Below, in pieces: positions 8,105 to 17,544 of a DNA stretch of 64,000 nucleotides. The stretch covers positions 248,001 to 312,000 of the forward strand of contig NZ_JAUHPX010000003.1 of assembly GCF_030418305.1 (NCBI RefSeq), given 5' to 3'. The notes below the pieces were generated by a model. It saw only the letters and a program-made list of their open reading frames with translations. It had not been told where the DNA came from and ran no database searches. This stretch comes from Demequina lignilytica. GTDB taxonomy: Bacteria > Actinomycetota > Actinomycetes > Actinomycetales > Demequinaceae. How positions within the stretch are numbered: the stretch's first letter is position 1; the number at the start of each line of letters is the position of its first letter. The position numbers and the translations under genes were made by a program.

Positions 8105-9421
8105 ATGTCAACTCGCAACTCCTTCGCCCGCACGGGTGTCGCGGCGTTCGCGCTCGCGGCCACCGTCACGCTGGCGGCCTGCAGCTCGGGGACCTCCGAC
8201 CCGGCCGCTTCGGAGAGCTCGGCGCCCGCGGCCTCCGAGGGGGTGGACCTCGCCGGCTCCACCGTCACCATGACCGTTCCGGTCACCGAGTCGGGCGACA
8301 GCCCGTACGTCCTGATCAGCGACGCCTACATGGCCGAGTTCCCGGACCGCACCATCGAGCTCCAGGAGCTGCCGGGTGACTCCTATGCGCAGTCCGTCCG
8401 CACGCAGCTCCAGGCCGGGAACGCGAGCGACATCATCTACGTGACCCCGGGCGGCGGCAACCCGCAGGCGCTGCAGCCCTTCGCGGCGTCCGGCTTCCTC
8501 GCACCTCTGGACGGCACCGGCGCCGAGGACACGATTCCCGACTCGAGCCGGTCGCTCTTCGAGGTCGACGGCGTCCTCTACGGCCAGGGCCTCGACCTGA
8601 CCGTGGTCTCCGCGGTGGTCAACGCAGGCGTGATGGCCGAGGATGGCGTCGAGATGCCCGCCACCTACGACGAGATGCTGGGCCTGTGCGGCGACATCGC
8701 CGCCGACGGCAAGTCGCTGTTCGTCGTGGCGGGCACCGCGGTGCCCAACACCGGTCTGACCTCGATGGCCGTCGCCGCGAGCCGGGTCTACGCGCCCGAG
8801 CCTGACTGGAACGACAAGCGCGCCGCCGGCGAGGTCACCTTCGCGGAGTCCGAGGGCTGGCTCGACACCCTCAACGCGCTCATCGAGATGAACGACTCGG
8901 GCTGCTTCCAGGAGGGCGTCGAGGGCGGCGACTTCGGCACCATCACCGTGGGACTGGGCCAGGGCACCTCTTACGCCGCGTTCATCCCCTCGGGCGCCGC
9001 GTTCCAGCTCGCGACCGAGACCGGAGGCACGTTCACGGTCGACGCCATGCCCGGCCTCACCGAGGACACCACCCTGATCTACGCCTCGATCAACAATGCG
9101 CTCGCGCTCACCGCGGACGCGGAGAACGCCGAGGCCGCCCAAGCCTTCCTCGACTGGCTGGCCCAGTCCGAGAACCTGGTGACCTACGCGAACGACTCGG
9201 GCAACCTCCCGCTCGGTCCGATCACCGCCGACGACCTGCCCGAGGCCTACCAGCCTGTCGCGCAGTACATCGTGGACCAGAACTACGCCGTGCTGCCCAA
9301 CCAGGCGTGGACCAACGGCGAGGTCTACAACGCCCTCGGCATGGGCGTGCAGGGCCTGTTCACGGGCCAGACCACGCCGGAGGACGTCCTCGCCGCGATG
9401 GATGCGGCCTGGGACAAGTAG
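8105..9421 (+). CDS. ABC transporter sugar-binding lipoprotein (SBP family 1), copy 1
   Basis: The 438-residue precursor has a lipoprotein signal (FALAATVTLAACSSG, lipidated Cys near residue 24) and a family-1 extracellular solute-binding domain: VTMTVPVTESGDSP, YMAEFPDRTIELQELPGDSY, QLQAGNASDIIYVTPGGGNP, and a C-terminal NNALALTADAENAEAAQAFL with QGLFTGQTTPEDVLAAMDAA. It should capture a sugar or glycoside outside the cell and deliver it to the permeases encoded downstream. A second, closely related binding protein follows immediately. A strong hairpin between the two genes suggests this one is made in excess. The ligand cannot be read from sequence; the neighbours suggest a glycoside. Confidence 0.9.
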   Translation: MSTRNSFARTGVAAFALAATVTLAACSSGTSDPAASESSAPAASEGVDLAGSTVTMTVPVTESGDSPYVLISDAYMAEFPDRTIELQELPGDSYAQSVRTQLQAGNASDIIYVTPGGGNPQALQPFAASGFLAPLDGTGAEDTIPDSSRSLFEVDGVLYGQGLDLTVVSAVVNAGVMAEDGVEMPATYDEMLGLCGDIAADGKSLFVVAGTAVPNTGLTSMAVAASRVYAPEPDWNDKRAAGEVTFAESEGWLDTLNALIEMNDSGCFQEGVEGGDFGTITVGLGQGTSYAAFIPSGAAFQLATETGGTFTVDAMPGLTEDTTLIYASINNALALTADAENAEAAQAFLDWLAQSENLVTYANDSGNLPLGPITADDLPEAYQPVAQYIVDQNYAVLPNQAWTNGEVYNALGMGVQGLFTGQTTPEDVLAAMDAAWDK

Positions 9422-9440
9422 CGGCCTCCCTCTCCGATCT

Positions 9441-9476
9441 CGATGCCCCGGTGCGCGCGAGCGCACCGGGGCATCG
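9441..9476 (+). terminator. Strong hairpin between the two binding-protein genes
   Basis: A perfect 16-bp stem (left arm CGATGCCCCGGTGCGC, 9441-9456) with loop GCGA begins 20 nt after the first binding-protein stop. It lacks a T-tract. It may terminate most transcripts or protect the upstream mRNA from 3' decay. Confidence 0.7.
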
Positions 9477-9557
9477 GCGCGTCCGGGGCGACCGCCGACC
9501 CCTACGCTGATGCTTTTAGACGGCGTTCGCCATGGCTTAAGTCGCAATACATCGTCA

Positions 9558-9580
9558 GTTATGTTGACAATCGCCGCAAC
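9558..9580. promoter_or_regulatory. ROK-type operator E with TTGACA -35, upstream of second binding protein
   Basis: GTTATG-N11-CGCAAC at 9558-9580 fits the operator consensus with two mismatches in the right half. It contains TTGACA (9564-9569); a weak -10 (CAGGCT) lies 17 nt further. A half-site CTTAAGTCGC (9536-9545) lies just upstream and resembles half-sites near 19783 and 23559. This would give the second binding protein and the permeases their own regulated promoter. Confidence 0.55.
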
Positions 9581-9652
9581 TGCTGTCAGGCTTGGGCTTA
9601 GCCGAGGTGGCCCGACCACCGGCCACGACAACGATGTCTCGAAAGGCTTGAC

Positions 9653-10942
9653 ATGATGACCCTCACCTTCGCCCGTCCGTTCCGCGCCGCGGCGCTCGCC
9701 GGAGCCGGGGCGCTCGCCCTGGCCGCCTGCTCATCCGCGGTCGGGGATACGCCCGAGGACGGCGGCACGGTCGACGGGTCGAGCATCAGCATCTCCGTGC
9801 CGGCGACCGAGGCGGGCGTCAACCCGCACGTCGAGTTCGCCGAGCGCTACATGGCGGAGTTCCCCGACCGCACCGTCGAGGTGGTCGAGCTCCCGGGCGA
9901 CGGCTACGCGAACTCGACGCGCACGCAGCTCCAGGCGGGCAACGCCGCCGACCTCATCTACGTGACCCCGGGCGCGGGCAACCCCCAGTCGCTCCTGCCC
10001 TTCGCCGAGGCGGGCTTCCTGGAGTCGCTCTCGGGGACCTCCGCAGAGTCGACCGTCCCGGCCAGCAGCGCCGCGCTGTTCGGCTCCGACGGCGAGATCT
10101 ACGCCCAGGGCCTCGACCTCACCGTGATCGCCTCGGTCGCCAACGACACGGCGATGGCCGCCGCCGGCTACGCGCTGCCGGACGACTTCGGCGCGCTGCT
10201 GGCCTCCTGCGCGGATGTCCAGGCCGACGACGCCAGCGTCTACGTCATCGCGGGTACGGCGGTCCCGAACACCGGTCTGCTGGGCATTTCGCTCGCCGGC
10301 GCCCGCGTCTACGCCGAGGACCCCGACTGGAACATGCGTCGCGCCGCCGGCGAGGTGACGTTCGCCGACACCGCGGCGTGGCACGACACCCTGGAGGCCG
10401 TCATCGAGCTCCAGGAGGCCGGCTGCTTCCAGGACGGCGCGGAGGGCGGTGACTTCGGCACCATCACGGTGGGGCTGGGCCAGGGCACGTCGTACGCGGC
10501 GTTCATCCCCTCGGGGGCCGCCGAGCAGCTCGCGACCGAGACCGGGTCCGAGTTCTCGCTCCACGCGCTGCCCGGCGCGACCGCCGAGTCCACCACCGTG
10601 TACGCCAGCGTCAACAACGCGCTCGCCCTCACCTCGGGATCGAAGAACAAGGCCGCGGCGCTCGCGTTCCTCGACTGGATGGCGCAGCCGGAGAACCTCG
10701 CGGCGTACGGCGAGACGTCCGGGAACCTGCCCGTCGGCGACCTCGACCCGGCCGACCTGCCCGCCGCGTACGCGCCGATCGCGGACTTCATCGCCGAGGC
10801 CGACTACCTGCCGCTGCCCAACCAGTCGTGGTCGTCCGGCGAGGTCTACAACGCCCTGGGGGCCGGCATCCAGGGCCTGCTCACCGGCCAGACCACGGTC
10901 GAGGACGTACTGGCCGCGATGGACGCGGCCTGGGACAAGTAG
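9653..10942 (+). CDS. ABC transporter sugar-binding lipoprotein (SBP family 1), copy 2
   Basis: The 429-residue precursor has lipobox GALALAACSS and is a close paralogue of the preceding protein over its whole length. Shared landmarks include YMAEFPDRT, AGNAADLIYVTPGAGNP, GGDFGTITVGLGQGTSYAAF and the C-terminal AGIQGLLTGQTTVEDVLAAM. Tandem binding proteins served by one permease pair can broaden the range of substrates. The gene is followed after 30 nt by the permease genes, so all three form one unit. Translation may start at ATG 9653 or the adjacent ATG 9656. Confidence 0.9.
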   Translation: MMTLTFARPFRAAALAGAGALALAACSSAVGDTPEDGGTVDGSSISISVPATEAGVNPHVEFAERYMAEFPDRTVEVVELPGDGYANSTRTQLQAGNAADLIYVTPGAGNPQSLLPFAEAGFLESLSGTSAESTVPASSAALFGSDGEIYAQGLDLTVIASVANDTAMAAAGYALPDDFGALLASCADVQADDASVYVIAGTAVPNTGLLGISLAGARVYAEDPDWNMRRAAGEVTFADTAAWHDTLEAVIELQEAGCFQDGAEGGDFGTITVGLGQGTSYAAFIPSGAAEQLATETGSEFSLHALPGATAESTTVYASVNNALALTSGSKNKAAALAFLDWMAQPENLAAYGETSGNLPVGDLDPADLPAAYAPIADFIAEADYLPLPNQSWSSGEVYNALGAGIQGLLTGQTTVEDVLAAMDAAWDK

Positions 10943-10972
10943 TCCGACCCCCTCACGCCGGGAGATCGAAGG

Positions 10973-11929
10973 ATGAGCGTCATGACGATCAAGAAGCCGA
11001 CAGCTGAGTCCGCACCGCCCGCCGCGCCGCACCAGCCGCGACCGGCCGAGAGCCGGGCGCAGCGCCGGTTCCACGCCGGCGACTACGGCTCCTGGTGGTG
11101 GGCCCTGCCCGCGCTGGCGATGGTGTTCTGCATCCACTACCTCGCGACCGCGTTCGGCGGGTACTACTCCTTCACCGACTGGAACGGGCTCGGCCCGGCC
11201 ACCTGGGTCGGCATCGACAACTTCGTCGCGATCTTCAACGACCCGCAGATGGCGGGCGCGGTCAGGAACACGCTCGTGATCGCGATCGTGTTCGTCGTGG
11301 TCGCCAACGTGATCGGCCTGCTGTTCGCGCTCGCGCTGAACCGCACGCTCAAGTCCCGCTACCTGCTCCGCGTCCTGCTCTTCGCGCCGGTGGTGCTGAG
11401 CTCGCTCGCCGTCTCGTACGTCTTCCGGTTCATCTTCGCCCAGGAGGGCGCGCTCAACGCGCTGCTCGAGGCCGTGGGGCTCGAGTCCTGGCAGCGGACG
11501 TGGCTCGCGGATCCGACGTGGGCGATCGTCGCGATCATGACCGTCCTGATTTGGCAGAACGTCGGGCTCACCATGGTGATCTATCTCGCGGGCCTGGCGA
11601 CGGTCCCGCAGGAGCAGGAGGAGGCGGCCGCCGTGGACGGCGCCAGTATGTGGCAGCGGTTCCGCCACGTGGTGATGCCGGGCATCCAGCCGGCCGTGGC
11701 CATCGCCACCACGCTCACGCTCGTCAACGGCCTGCGCGTCTTCGACCAGGTGATGGCGATGACGGGCGGCGGGCCCTTCGGGGCGACCGACACCCTCGCG
11801 ACCGTCGTGTACCGCGAGACCTTCGCGTTCGGCCGGTTCGGCTACGGCGCGGCGCTCTCCCTCACGCTGACCTTCTTCGTGGTCGTCGCGGCGGGATTCC
11901 AGCTGTACATCACGCGACGCAAGCACTAG
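10973..11929 (+). CDS. ABC sugar permease, MalF/UgpA type
   Basis: The 318-residue inner-membrane protein has a proline-rich cytoplasmic N-terminus (residues 1-38), then six membrane helices. The cytoplasmic EAA loop is clear: EEAAAVDGASMWQRFRHVVM, ending in Pro-Gly, which docks the ATPase. The GGYYSFTDWNG segment after the first helix is typical of the UgpA/LacF permeases of the carbohydrate uptake-1 family. It should pair with the next gene product to form the channel. No ATPase gene occurs in the island, so a shared MsiK-type ATPase encoded elsewhere probably energises it. Confidence 0.92.
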   Translation: MSVMTIKKPTAESAPPAAPHQPRPAESRAQRRFHAGDYGSWWWALPALAMVFCIHYLATAFGGYYSFTDWNGLGPATWVGIDNFVAIFNDPQMAGAVRNTLVIAIVFVVVANVIGLLFALALNRTLKSRYLLRVLLFAPVVLSSLAVSYVFRFIFAQEGALNALLEAVGLESWQRTWLADPTWAIVAIMTVLIWQNVGLTMVIYLAGLATVPQEQEEAAAVDGASMWQRFRHVVMPGIQPAVAIATTLTLVNGLRVFDQVMAMTGGGPFGATDTLATVVYRETFAFGRFGYGAALSLTLTFFVVVAAGFQLYITRRKH

Positions 11930-11949
11930 CAGAACAAGGAGGAACGACG

Positions 11950-12786
11950 ATGTTCCGCTACACCAAGCTCACCCTCGTCCGCGAGATCGGCGTCGTGCTC
12001 GCCGCGCTCGTGATGCTCTCGCCCTTCTACATCCTGATCGCCACGGCGCTCAAGCCGCGACAGGCGCTCCTCACCACTCCCGCGATCTCCTGGCCCGAGA
12101 CCCCGACCTTCGACGCGTTCCGGGAGGTCATGGGCGAGGCCGGATCCAGCGGGGTGTGGCAGGGGCTGATGAACAGCCTGATCATCACGGTGGGTGCCGT
12201 CGCCGGCCTCGTGGCGATCGGCTCGATCACCGCCTATGTCCTCGCGCGCAAGCTGTCCAAGGTCAGCAACGTGGTCTACGCGCTGGTCATCGCGGGCATC
12301 GTGGTGCCCCCGCAGCTCGGGCTCATCCCGATCTACACGTCGGCACGCTCGCTCGGCCTGATCGGCAGCCAGTGGGGCATGATCGTGCTCTACATCGGCA
12401 TGATCATGCCGTTGTCGATCTTCCTCTACGCGGGCTTCGTGCGCGCCATCCCCCGCGAGTACGAGGAGGCCGCGACCATCGACGGCGCGAGCAAGTTCAA
12501 GGTGTTCACGCGCGTGATCTTCCCGCTGCTGGCGCCCGCCACCGGCACCGTCGCGATCATGACCGGCCTGGTCATCTGGAATGACTTCTTCAACGCGCTG
12601 ATCTTCCTGCAGGGGACCGACGCCGCCACCCTGCCGGTCTTCATGTACGGCTTCGTGGGCTCGCTGACGTCGCGTTGGGACCTGATCTTCGCGGTCGTGA
12701 TCATCTCCATGATCCCGATCCTGACCTTCTACCTGTTCGCGCAGAAGAAGTTCATCCAGGGCTTCGCCGGTGGCATCAAGTCCTGA
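11950..12786 (+). CDS. ABC sugar permease, MalG/UgpE type
   Basis: The 278-residue permease starts at ATG 11950 after an AAGGAGGAACG ribosome-binding site. It has the short N-terminus and six helices of the MalG/UgpE branch, with LSPFYILIATALKPRQALLT after helix 1 and the EAA loop YEEAATIDGASKFKVFTRVI. The C-terminal QKKFIQGFAGGIKS motif is standard for UgpE-like permeases and confirms the stop. It is the partner of the preceding permease in a heterodimeric sugar channel. Confidence 0.92.
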   Translation: MFRYTKLTLVREIGVVLAALVMLSPFYILIATALKPRQALLTTPAISWPETPTFDAFREVMGEAGSSGVWQGLMNSLIITVGAVAGLVAIGSITAYVLARKLSKVSNVVYALVIAGIVVPPQLGLIPIYTSARSLGLIGSQWGMIVLYIGMIMPLSIFLYAGFVRAIPREYEEAATIDGASKFKVFTRVIFPLLAPATGTVAIMTGLVIWNDFFNALIFLQGTDAATLPVFMYGFVGSLTSRWDLIFAVVIISMIPILTFYLFAQKKFIQGFAGGIKS

Positions 12787-12824
12787 CGCACGCGACCGCA
12801 CACCCGAGCGATGGGACACATCAG

Positions 12825-13319
12825 GTGACCGAGACCGCCCCCCGCATCCCCCCGATCCGCTCGGTCGCGCCCACGGAGCCGGCCGACCAGCTGCGCTGGC
12901 TCGTCGACCGGGCGCAGATCTCCGACCTGCTGATCGAGTTCGCCCGATCGCTCGACGAGCGCGACTGGGAGGTCAACCTCGCGCTGTACGTGCCGGACGG
13001 CGTGTTCATGCTCGGTGACAGGCTGCGCGTCGAGGGGCACGAGGCGATGCGTGCGAACACTGTGGGGGACGCGGGCCTCGACCAGTACCGCGGCACCTGG
13101 CACCTCTCGGCGAACCATGCGATCGAGATCGCCGGCGACACCGCGCGCTCCCGCTCCTACCTGATGGGTGTGCATCGCCTCGACGGGGACACGTATCGCC
13201 ATGCCGACGGGGCTGGGTGGTACGACTGCACGCTGCGTCGGACCCCCGACGGGTGGCGGTTCGTCACCGTCCGCATCCATGAGGTCTGGCATGGCGGAGA
13301 GAGGCTTCCGCACGCCTGA
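12825..13319 (+). CDS. SnoaL/NTF2-like protein in the glycoside island
   Basis: GTG 12825 gives a 164-residue protein. The core LVDRAQISDLLIEFARSLDE, then YVPDGVFMLGDRLRVEGHEA, WHLSANHAIEIAGDTARSRS and a C-terminal DGWRFVTVRIHEVW matches the cone-shaped SnoaL-like fold, also described as a nuclear transport factor 2 family domain. Such proteins can be small isomerases, dehydratases or binding subunits. It follows the permeases by 38 nt and precedes the first deglycosidase-like fusion, so a part in handling the imported substrate is plausible but unproven. The ribosome-binding site is weak. Confidence 0.75.
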   Translation: MTETAPRIPPIRSVAPTEPADQLRWLVDRAQISDLLIEFARSLDERDWEVNLALYVPDGVFMLGDRLRVEGHEAMRANTVGDAGLDQYRGTWHLSANHAIEIAGDTARSRSYLMGVHRLDGDTYRHADGAGWYDCTLRRTPDGWRFVTVRIHEVWHGGERLPHA

Positions 13320-13344
13320 CCCCCTGCGCCGGGCGGGCCCGGGC

Positions 13345-13362
13345 GCGAGGTGCCCGCCTCGC
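13345..13362 (+). terminator. Small hairpin after the SnoaL-like gene
   Basis: GCGAGG (13345-13350) and CCTCGC (13357-13362) form a 6-bp stem 25 nt after the stop. It probably separates the transporter transcript from the promoter at 13378. No T-tract follows. Confidence 0.4.
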
Positions 13363-13371
13363 GGCACCCCC

Positions 13372-13406
13372 CTTATGTTGACAAGTGACGTAAGTACGGC
13401 TACAAT
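13372..13406 (+). promoter_or_regulatory. Promoter TTGACA-17-TACAAT with overlapping operator D
   Basis: TTGACA (13378-13383), a 17-nt spacer and TACAAT (13401-13406) form a near-consensus housekeeping promoter, rare in a genome this GC-rich. The operator CTTATG-N11-CGTAAG (13372-13394) covers the -35 and part of the spacer, the classic position for repression. The gene start follows at 13445 with ribosome-binding site ACGAGGAGAA. Confidence 0.78.
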
Positions 13407-13444
13407 CGACATTGTTCCCACCAACGTACTCAACGAGGAGAATC

Positions 13445-14908
13445 GTGGCCACGTCAGACAGCCTCATCAACGACTCCAGCCTTCGCGTCCACCCGGACGG
13501 CGTGGCGGTCTCGCTTCAACTTCCCTGGTACCGGAGCCTCTGGCTGTCCGCGGTGAACTCTCTCGAGCTGACGATCGACGGCGTCCCGGTGCCGTCCGAC
13601 CGCCTGCGCCTGGAGCTCGACGGCACGGCCTACCCCGTCGAGGGCCTCCGCGAGCGCTTCGAGACCCTGTGGTTCCTCGAGGAGCGGCCGCTGCTCGTCG
13701 CGACCCTGGAGGAGCCGCTCGCGCTCGGCACGACCCACGAGGTCGAGGTCACCGCCGATCTCACCATCGTCTACATGCAGATCAAGCCCGGCCTGTACGT
13801 CCCCAACCGCGTCAGCATGACGCGCACCCTTGAGGTGGTGGACCTCGGAGCGCCGCCGCCGGCCCTGCGCGTCGACGAGGTTCCCGCGCCCGTCGACCGC
13901 TCCGACCTGCCCTTCAAGCTCGGCACCACGCTGTACTCGGCCACCGCGGAGCTGGCGGCGGGCCAGTACACGCTGGAGACGCTGCTCGACCGCGTCGCGG
14001 AGGCGGGGATCGGGCCCGGCATCGAGATCGTCGCGTCGCAGAGCCTGCGCGACTATCCGGTCGTGACCGAGGAGTTCGCGACGAACTGGGAGCGCATCTT
14101 CGACAAGCACGGCTTCGAGGCCAGCTCGTTCGGCGCGAACCTCGACCTTGGACGACGCCGCGACCGCGACATGACGCCCGACGAGGAGTTCGAGTTCTCG
14201 AAGACACTCTTCGAGGGCGCGAAGCGCCTGGGCTTCCCGCTCGTGCGCATCCAGAGCGCGAAGCCCGAGCTGCTGCGCCGGCTGTTGCCGCTGGCCGAGG
14301 ACCTCGAGCTCAAGATGGCGTATGAGATCCACGCACCCGAGGGCCCCAACTCGCCCAAGATCCTCGAGGTGCGAGAGACCTACGCCGAGCTCGACTCACC
14401 GCTGCTCGGCTTCGTCGCCGACTTCTCGTCGACCATGCGCGCGATGGCTCCGGTGCTGCTCACGGCGCTCGGCCGGATGGGGCTCGACACCGCGGCGCTC
14501 GACCGCCTCCAGCAGATCTGGGCGACCGACGCGTCGATGTTCGAGCGCCAGGAGGAGTTCGCCGCGTACCTCACCGGCCGCGGGATCGATCCCATGTCGC
14601 TCGCCCCGTTCAACCGCCTCGCGTTCAACATGCAGGGCACGGTGCCGGTCGAGGAATGGCTCGACATCATGCCGCAGATCCTCCACGTGCACGCGAAGTT
14701 CTACGACATCGACGCGCACGGCGACGAGCCGTCGATCGACTACCCGGCGCTCGCACGCATCTTCATGCAGGGTGGGTACCAGGGCTTCTGGTCCTCCGAG
14801 TACGAGGGCCACGCCTTCGCGGACCTCGGCGAGGTCGACCCGATCGCCCTGGTGCGCCAGCAGCACGACCTGATCGCCCGATCGCTCCTGCAGGAGGTGG
14901 CAAGATGA
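13445..14908 (+). CDS. Single-chain C-glycoside deglycosidase-like protein: beta-like domain fused to TIM-barrel domain (1)
   Basis: GTG 13445 gives 487 residues. Residues about 10-130 resemble the DUF6379/C-glycoside deglycosidase beta-subunit fold: [29 protein letters not shown], then [15 protein letters not shown]. Residues about 155-487 are a sugar-phosphate isomerase/epimerase (AP-endonuclease-2-like) TIM barrel with probable metal ligands Glu294 (YEIHAPEG), Asp326 (FVADFSS), His416 (HVHAKFY) and Glu452 (SSEYEG). In characterised C-glycoside deglycosidases alpha and beta are, to my knowledge, separate chains; here beta precedes alpha in one polypeptide. The enzyme probably acts on a 3-keto glycoside, cleaving the C-C (or C-O) glycosidic bond. 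The ATGA overlap with the next gene indicates coupling. Confidence 0.75.
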   Translation: MATSDSLINDSSLRVHPDGVAVSLQLPWYRSLWLSAVNSLELTIDGVPVPSDRLRLELDGTAYPVEGLRERFETLWFLEERPLLVATLEEPLALGTTHEVEVTADLTIVYMQIKPGLYVPNRVSMTRTLEVVDLGAPPPALRVDEVPAPVDRSDLPFKLGTTLYSATAELAAGQYTLETLLDRVAEAGIGPGIEIVASQSLRDYPVVTEEFATNWERIFDKHGFEASSFGANLDLGRRRDRDMTPDEEFEFSKTLFEGAKRLGFPLVRIQSAKPELLRRLLPLAEDLELKMAYEIHAPEGPNSPKILEVRETYAELDSPLLGFVADFSSTMRAMAPVLLTALGRMGLDTAALDRLQQIWATDASMFERQEEFAAYLTGRGIDPMSLAPFNRLAFNMQGTVPVEEWLDIMPQILHVHAKFYDIDAHGDEPSIDYPALARIFMQGGYQGFWSSEYEGHAFADLGEVDPIALVRQQHDLIARSLLQEVAR

Positions 14909-15924
14909 GCGCCCTGGAGTCCCGCCTCCCCGTCACGCTGTTCACCGGACAGTGGGCCGACCTCCCGTTCGAGGAGGTCGCGCGGCTGGCCGCGGAGTGG
15001 GGCTACGACGGCCTCGAGATCGCCGCGTCGGGGGACCATCTGGACCTCAAGCGCGCGGACGAGGACCACGCGTACCTGCAGTCCCGCCTCGACATCCTCG
15101 ACGCGCACGGACTGACGGTCCACGCGATCTCGAACCACCTCACGGGCCAGGCGGTGTGCGACGACCCGATCGACTTCCGCCACCAGGCGATCCTGCGTCC
15201 CTACACGTGGGGCGATGGCGATCCCGAGGGCGTGCGTCAGCGCGCGGCGGAGGACATGAAGCGCGCGGCTCGCGTCGCTCGCAAGCTCGGCGTCGACACG
15301 GTGGTCGGGTTCACGGGGTCCAGCATCTGGCCCTACGTCGCGATGTTCCCGCCGGTGCCCGCCGAGGTCATCGAGGCAGGATTCGAGGACTTCGCCGCCC
15401 GCTGGAACCCGATCCTCGACGTCTTCGACGCCGAGGGGGTGCGGTACGCGCACGAGGTGCACCCCGGCGAGATCGCCTACGACTACTGGTCCTCGGTGCG
15501 CACGCTCGAGGCCATCGGCCACCGGGAGGCGTTCGGCTTCAACTGGGACCCGTCCCACATGATGTGGCAGAACATCGACCCCGTGGGCTTCATCTGGGAC
15601 TTCAAGGACCGGATCTACCACGTCGACTGCAAGGACACCCGCATGCGGCCGCACAACGGCCGTGCCGGGGTCATGGGCTCCCACCTGCCGTGGGGCGACC
15701 CCCGCCGCGGCTGGGACTTCGTCTCGACCGGGCACGGCGACGTGCCATGGGAGGACTCGTTCCGCGCGCTCTCGGCGATCGGCTACACCGGCCCGATCTC
15801 CATCGAGTGGGAGGACGCCGGGATGGATCGCCTCCACGGTGCCAAGGAGGCCGTCGGCTACATCCGCGGCCTGCTGTGGAACCTGCCCAGCGCATCGTTC
15901 GACTCCGCGTTCTCGAACCAGTAG
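14905..15924 (+). CDS. Sugar-phosphate isomerase/epimerase-family TIM-barrel protein
   Basis: The 339-residue protein is a stand-alone TIM barrel of the AP-endonuclease-2 superfamily. It opens with [20 protein letters not shown] and carries likely metal ligands in [28 protein letters not shown] and ISIEWEDAG. Relatives include IolE- and IolI-like enzymes, 3-keto-sugar epimerases and lyases, and proteins of unknown substrate from soil actinobacteria. The ATGA overlap with the deglycosidase-like fusion argues that it works on the sugar released there, for example by isomerising or rehydrating a keto or dehydro sugar. The exact reaction is inferred only from context. Confidence 0.8.
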   Translation: MSALESRLPVTLFTGQWADLPFEEVARLAAEWGYDGLEIAASGDHLDLKRADEDHAYLQSRLDILDAHGLTVHAISNHLTGQAVCDDPIDFRHQAILRPYTWGDGDPEGVRQRAAEDMKRAARVARKLGVDTVVGFTGSSIWPYVAMFPPVPAEVIEAGFEDFAARWNPILDVFDAEGVRYAHEVHPGEIAYDYWSSVRTLEAIGHREAFGFNWDPSHMMWQNIDPVGFIWDFKDRIYHVDCKDTRMRPHNGRAGVMGSHLPWGDPRRGWDFVSTGHGDVPWEDSFRALSAIGYTGPISIEWEDAGMDRLHGAKEAVGYIRGLLWNLPSASFDSAFSNQ

Positions 15925-15937
15925 ACGCTCCTCCTCG

Positions 15938-15970
15938 GCGGCGCCGGCGGGCCTGGGCCCCCGGCGCCGC
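15938..15970. terminator. Bidirectional hairpin between convergent genes
   Basis: GCGGCGCCGG (15938-15947) and CCGGCGCCGC (15961-15970) form a 10-bp GC stem in the 80-nt gap between the TIM-barrel gene and the convergent transporter gene. A GGACGATGCG word follows at 15989. Confidence 0.6.
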
Positions 15971-16004
15971 TTCGTCGTGCCGCGCCGCGGACGATGCGTG
16001 CGGG

Positions 16005-17495
16005 TCAGTCGGCGTCGGCCCTCGCCGGCTCGACGTCCAGCAGATGACGCGGCAGCACCACCGCCGCGACGATCGCGCAGGCGTACAGTCCGCCCGCGGC
16101 CAGCAGGATCGGCGCCATGGCGCCGGAGTAGGCCGCCGCGATCTCCGCCCGCACCTCGGTGGTCGCCTCCGCGAGCACGGCCGGCGTGAGGGACGATGCG
16201 GAGACTCCGTCGGGCAGCGAGGTGTCGGCGAGGCGGCGCGCGAGCTCCGCGCCGAGGAACCCGCCGGCCATCGCGGTCCCGAGCGTGATCCCCATCTGCC
16301 GGAAGAGGTTGGTGGTCGAGGTCGCGACCCCGAGGAAGCGGCGCGGCGCGCTGCTCTGGATGAGCACCACCGACAGCTGCAGGAAGGTGCCGGTCCCGAG
16401 CCCGACCAGCACGAAGAGGCCGGCGAGCAGCCACAGCGGGAGTCTGGGCAACGTGAGCCCCGCGAGCAGCAGGGCGGTCGCGCCGATGATGGTGCCCACG
16501 ACGGGGTAGGCCCAGTAGCGGCCCGTGCGGCTCACCAGATGGCCGGTCGTGTTCGACGCGATGATGAGCCCGACGGTGATGCCGACGGGCACCATGCCCG
16601 CCACGACGGTCGACGTGTTGTAGTGCATCTGCGCGTAGGCGGGCAGGTACGAGACCAGGCTCAGCATGCCGGCGCCGGTGGTGACCGCGAGCACCATGGC
16701 GGGCCGCACCCCGAACGCACGGAACATCTGGAACGGCACGATCGGCTGGGCGGCGCGGCGCTCCACCAGCACGAGCCCGACGGCCGCGGCGACGGAGACT
16801 GCGGCCGTGAGCAGCGCGGGGGGTGACGTCCACGCCCACGCCCGTCCGCCTAGGGTCGCCAGGAGGGTGAGGCCGGTGACGGCGACCCCGACCAGCGCGG
16901 CTCCCGGGTAGTCGAGGCGGGTCACCCGCTCCTCGCGGATCTGGGGGACGCTGCGCCACGCGAGCGCGAGGGCCACCAGCGCGAACGGCAGGTTGAGGAA
17001 GAAGATCCAGCGCCACCCGAGCGTGTCGGTGACGATCCCGCCGATCGCGGGCCCCGCGACCGTGGCGATCCCGAACACCGACGCGAGAAGGCTCGCCCAC
17101 TTCGCTCGGTCCCGGGGCGGGAACACGTCAGCGATGATCGTCTGGGGAAGCAGCCCGATCGCGGCTCCTCCGGCCCCCGCCAGCGCGCGGGTGAGCGTGA
17201 GGGTGAGCATCGAGTCCGCGAGACCGCACAGGAGCGAGCCGATCGTGTACACGACGATCGACCCCAGCAGCACCGGACGGCGTCCGAGCAGGTCGCCGAG
17301 CTGGCCGACGACGGGGATCATCACCGTGCCCGCGAGGGTGTACGCGGTGACGGCCCAGGCGATGTGCTCGAGACCGCCGAGGTCGCCGACGATCGTGGCG
17401 AGCGAGGCGCTGACGATGGTCACGTTCATCGCCCCGAGCAGGGAGACGATGAAGAGGGCGGTGATGAGCGAGCGGTGCGCGGTCGCGCGGGGCAT
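16005..17495 (-). CDS. MFS transporter, DHA2 (14-helix) family
   Basis: ATG 17495, preceded by CCGAGGAGTT, gives 496 residues with about 14 membrane helices. Motif A is GQLGDLLGRRPVLL and the motif-C region is near VFGIATVAGPAIGGIV, as in EmrB/QacA-type drug:H+ antiporters. It is the last gene of a unit with the ROK repressor and ROK kinase. Its place in the glycoside island suggests export of an aglycone or toxic intermediate, or sugar transport, though annotated DHA2 proteins are mostly exporters. A longer N-terminus to 17588 is possible in frame but has no ribosome-binding site or homology. Confidence 0.85.
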   Translation of the reverse strand: MPRATAHRSLITALFIVSLLGAMNVTIVSASLATIVGDLGGLEHIAWAVTAYTLAGTVMIPVVGQLGDLLGRRPVLLGSIVVYTIGSLLCGLADSMLTLTLTRALAGAGGAAIGLLPQTIIADVFPPRDRAKWASLLASVFGIATVAGPAIGGIVTDTLGWRWIFFLNLPFALVALALAWRSVPQIREERVTRLDYPGAALVGVAVTGLTLLATLGGRAWAWTSPPALLTAAVSVAAAVGLVLVERRAAQPIVPFQMFRAFGVRPAMVLAVTTGAGMLSLVSYLPAYAQMHYNTSTVVAGMVPVGITVGLIIASNTTGHLVSRTGRYWAYPVVGTIIGATALLLAGLTLPRLPLWLLAGLFVLVGLGTGTFLQLSVVLIQSSAPRRFLGVATSTTNLFRQMGITLGTAMAGGFLGAELARRLADTSLPDGVSASSLTPAVLAEATTEVRAEIAAAYSGAMAPILLAAGGLYACAIVAAVVLPRHLLDVEPARADAD

Positions 17496-17544
17496 GGGAA
17501 CTCCTCGGGGAGCGGTGCGCCCCACGGTCGAGGGGCGGGACCCG

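Noticed and set aside
14905-15924. IolE (inosose dehydratase)
   Set aside because: No other inositol gene (iolA, iolB, iolC, iolD) occurs near and the neighbours indicate glycosides; the family includes many substrates.
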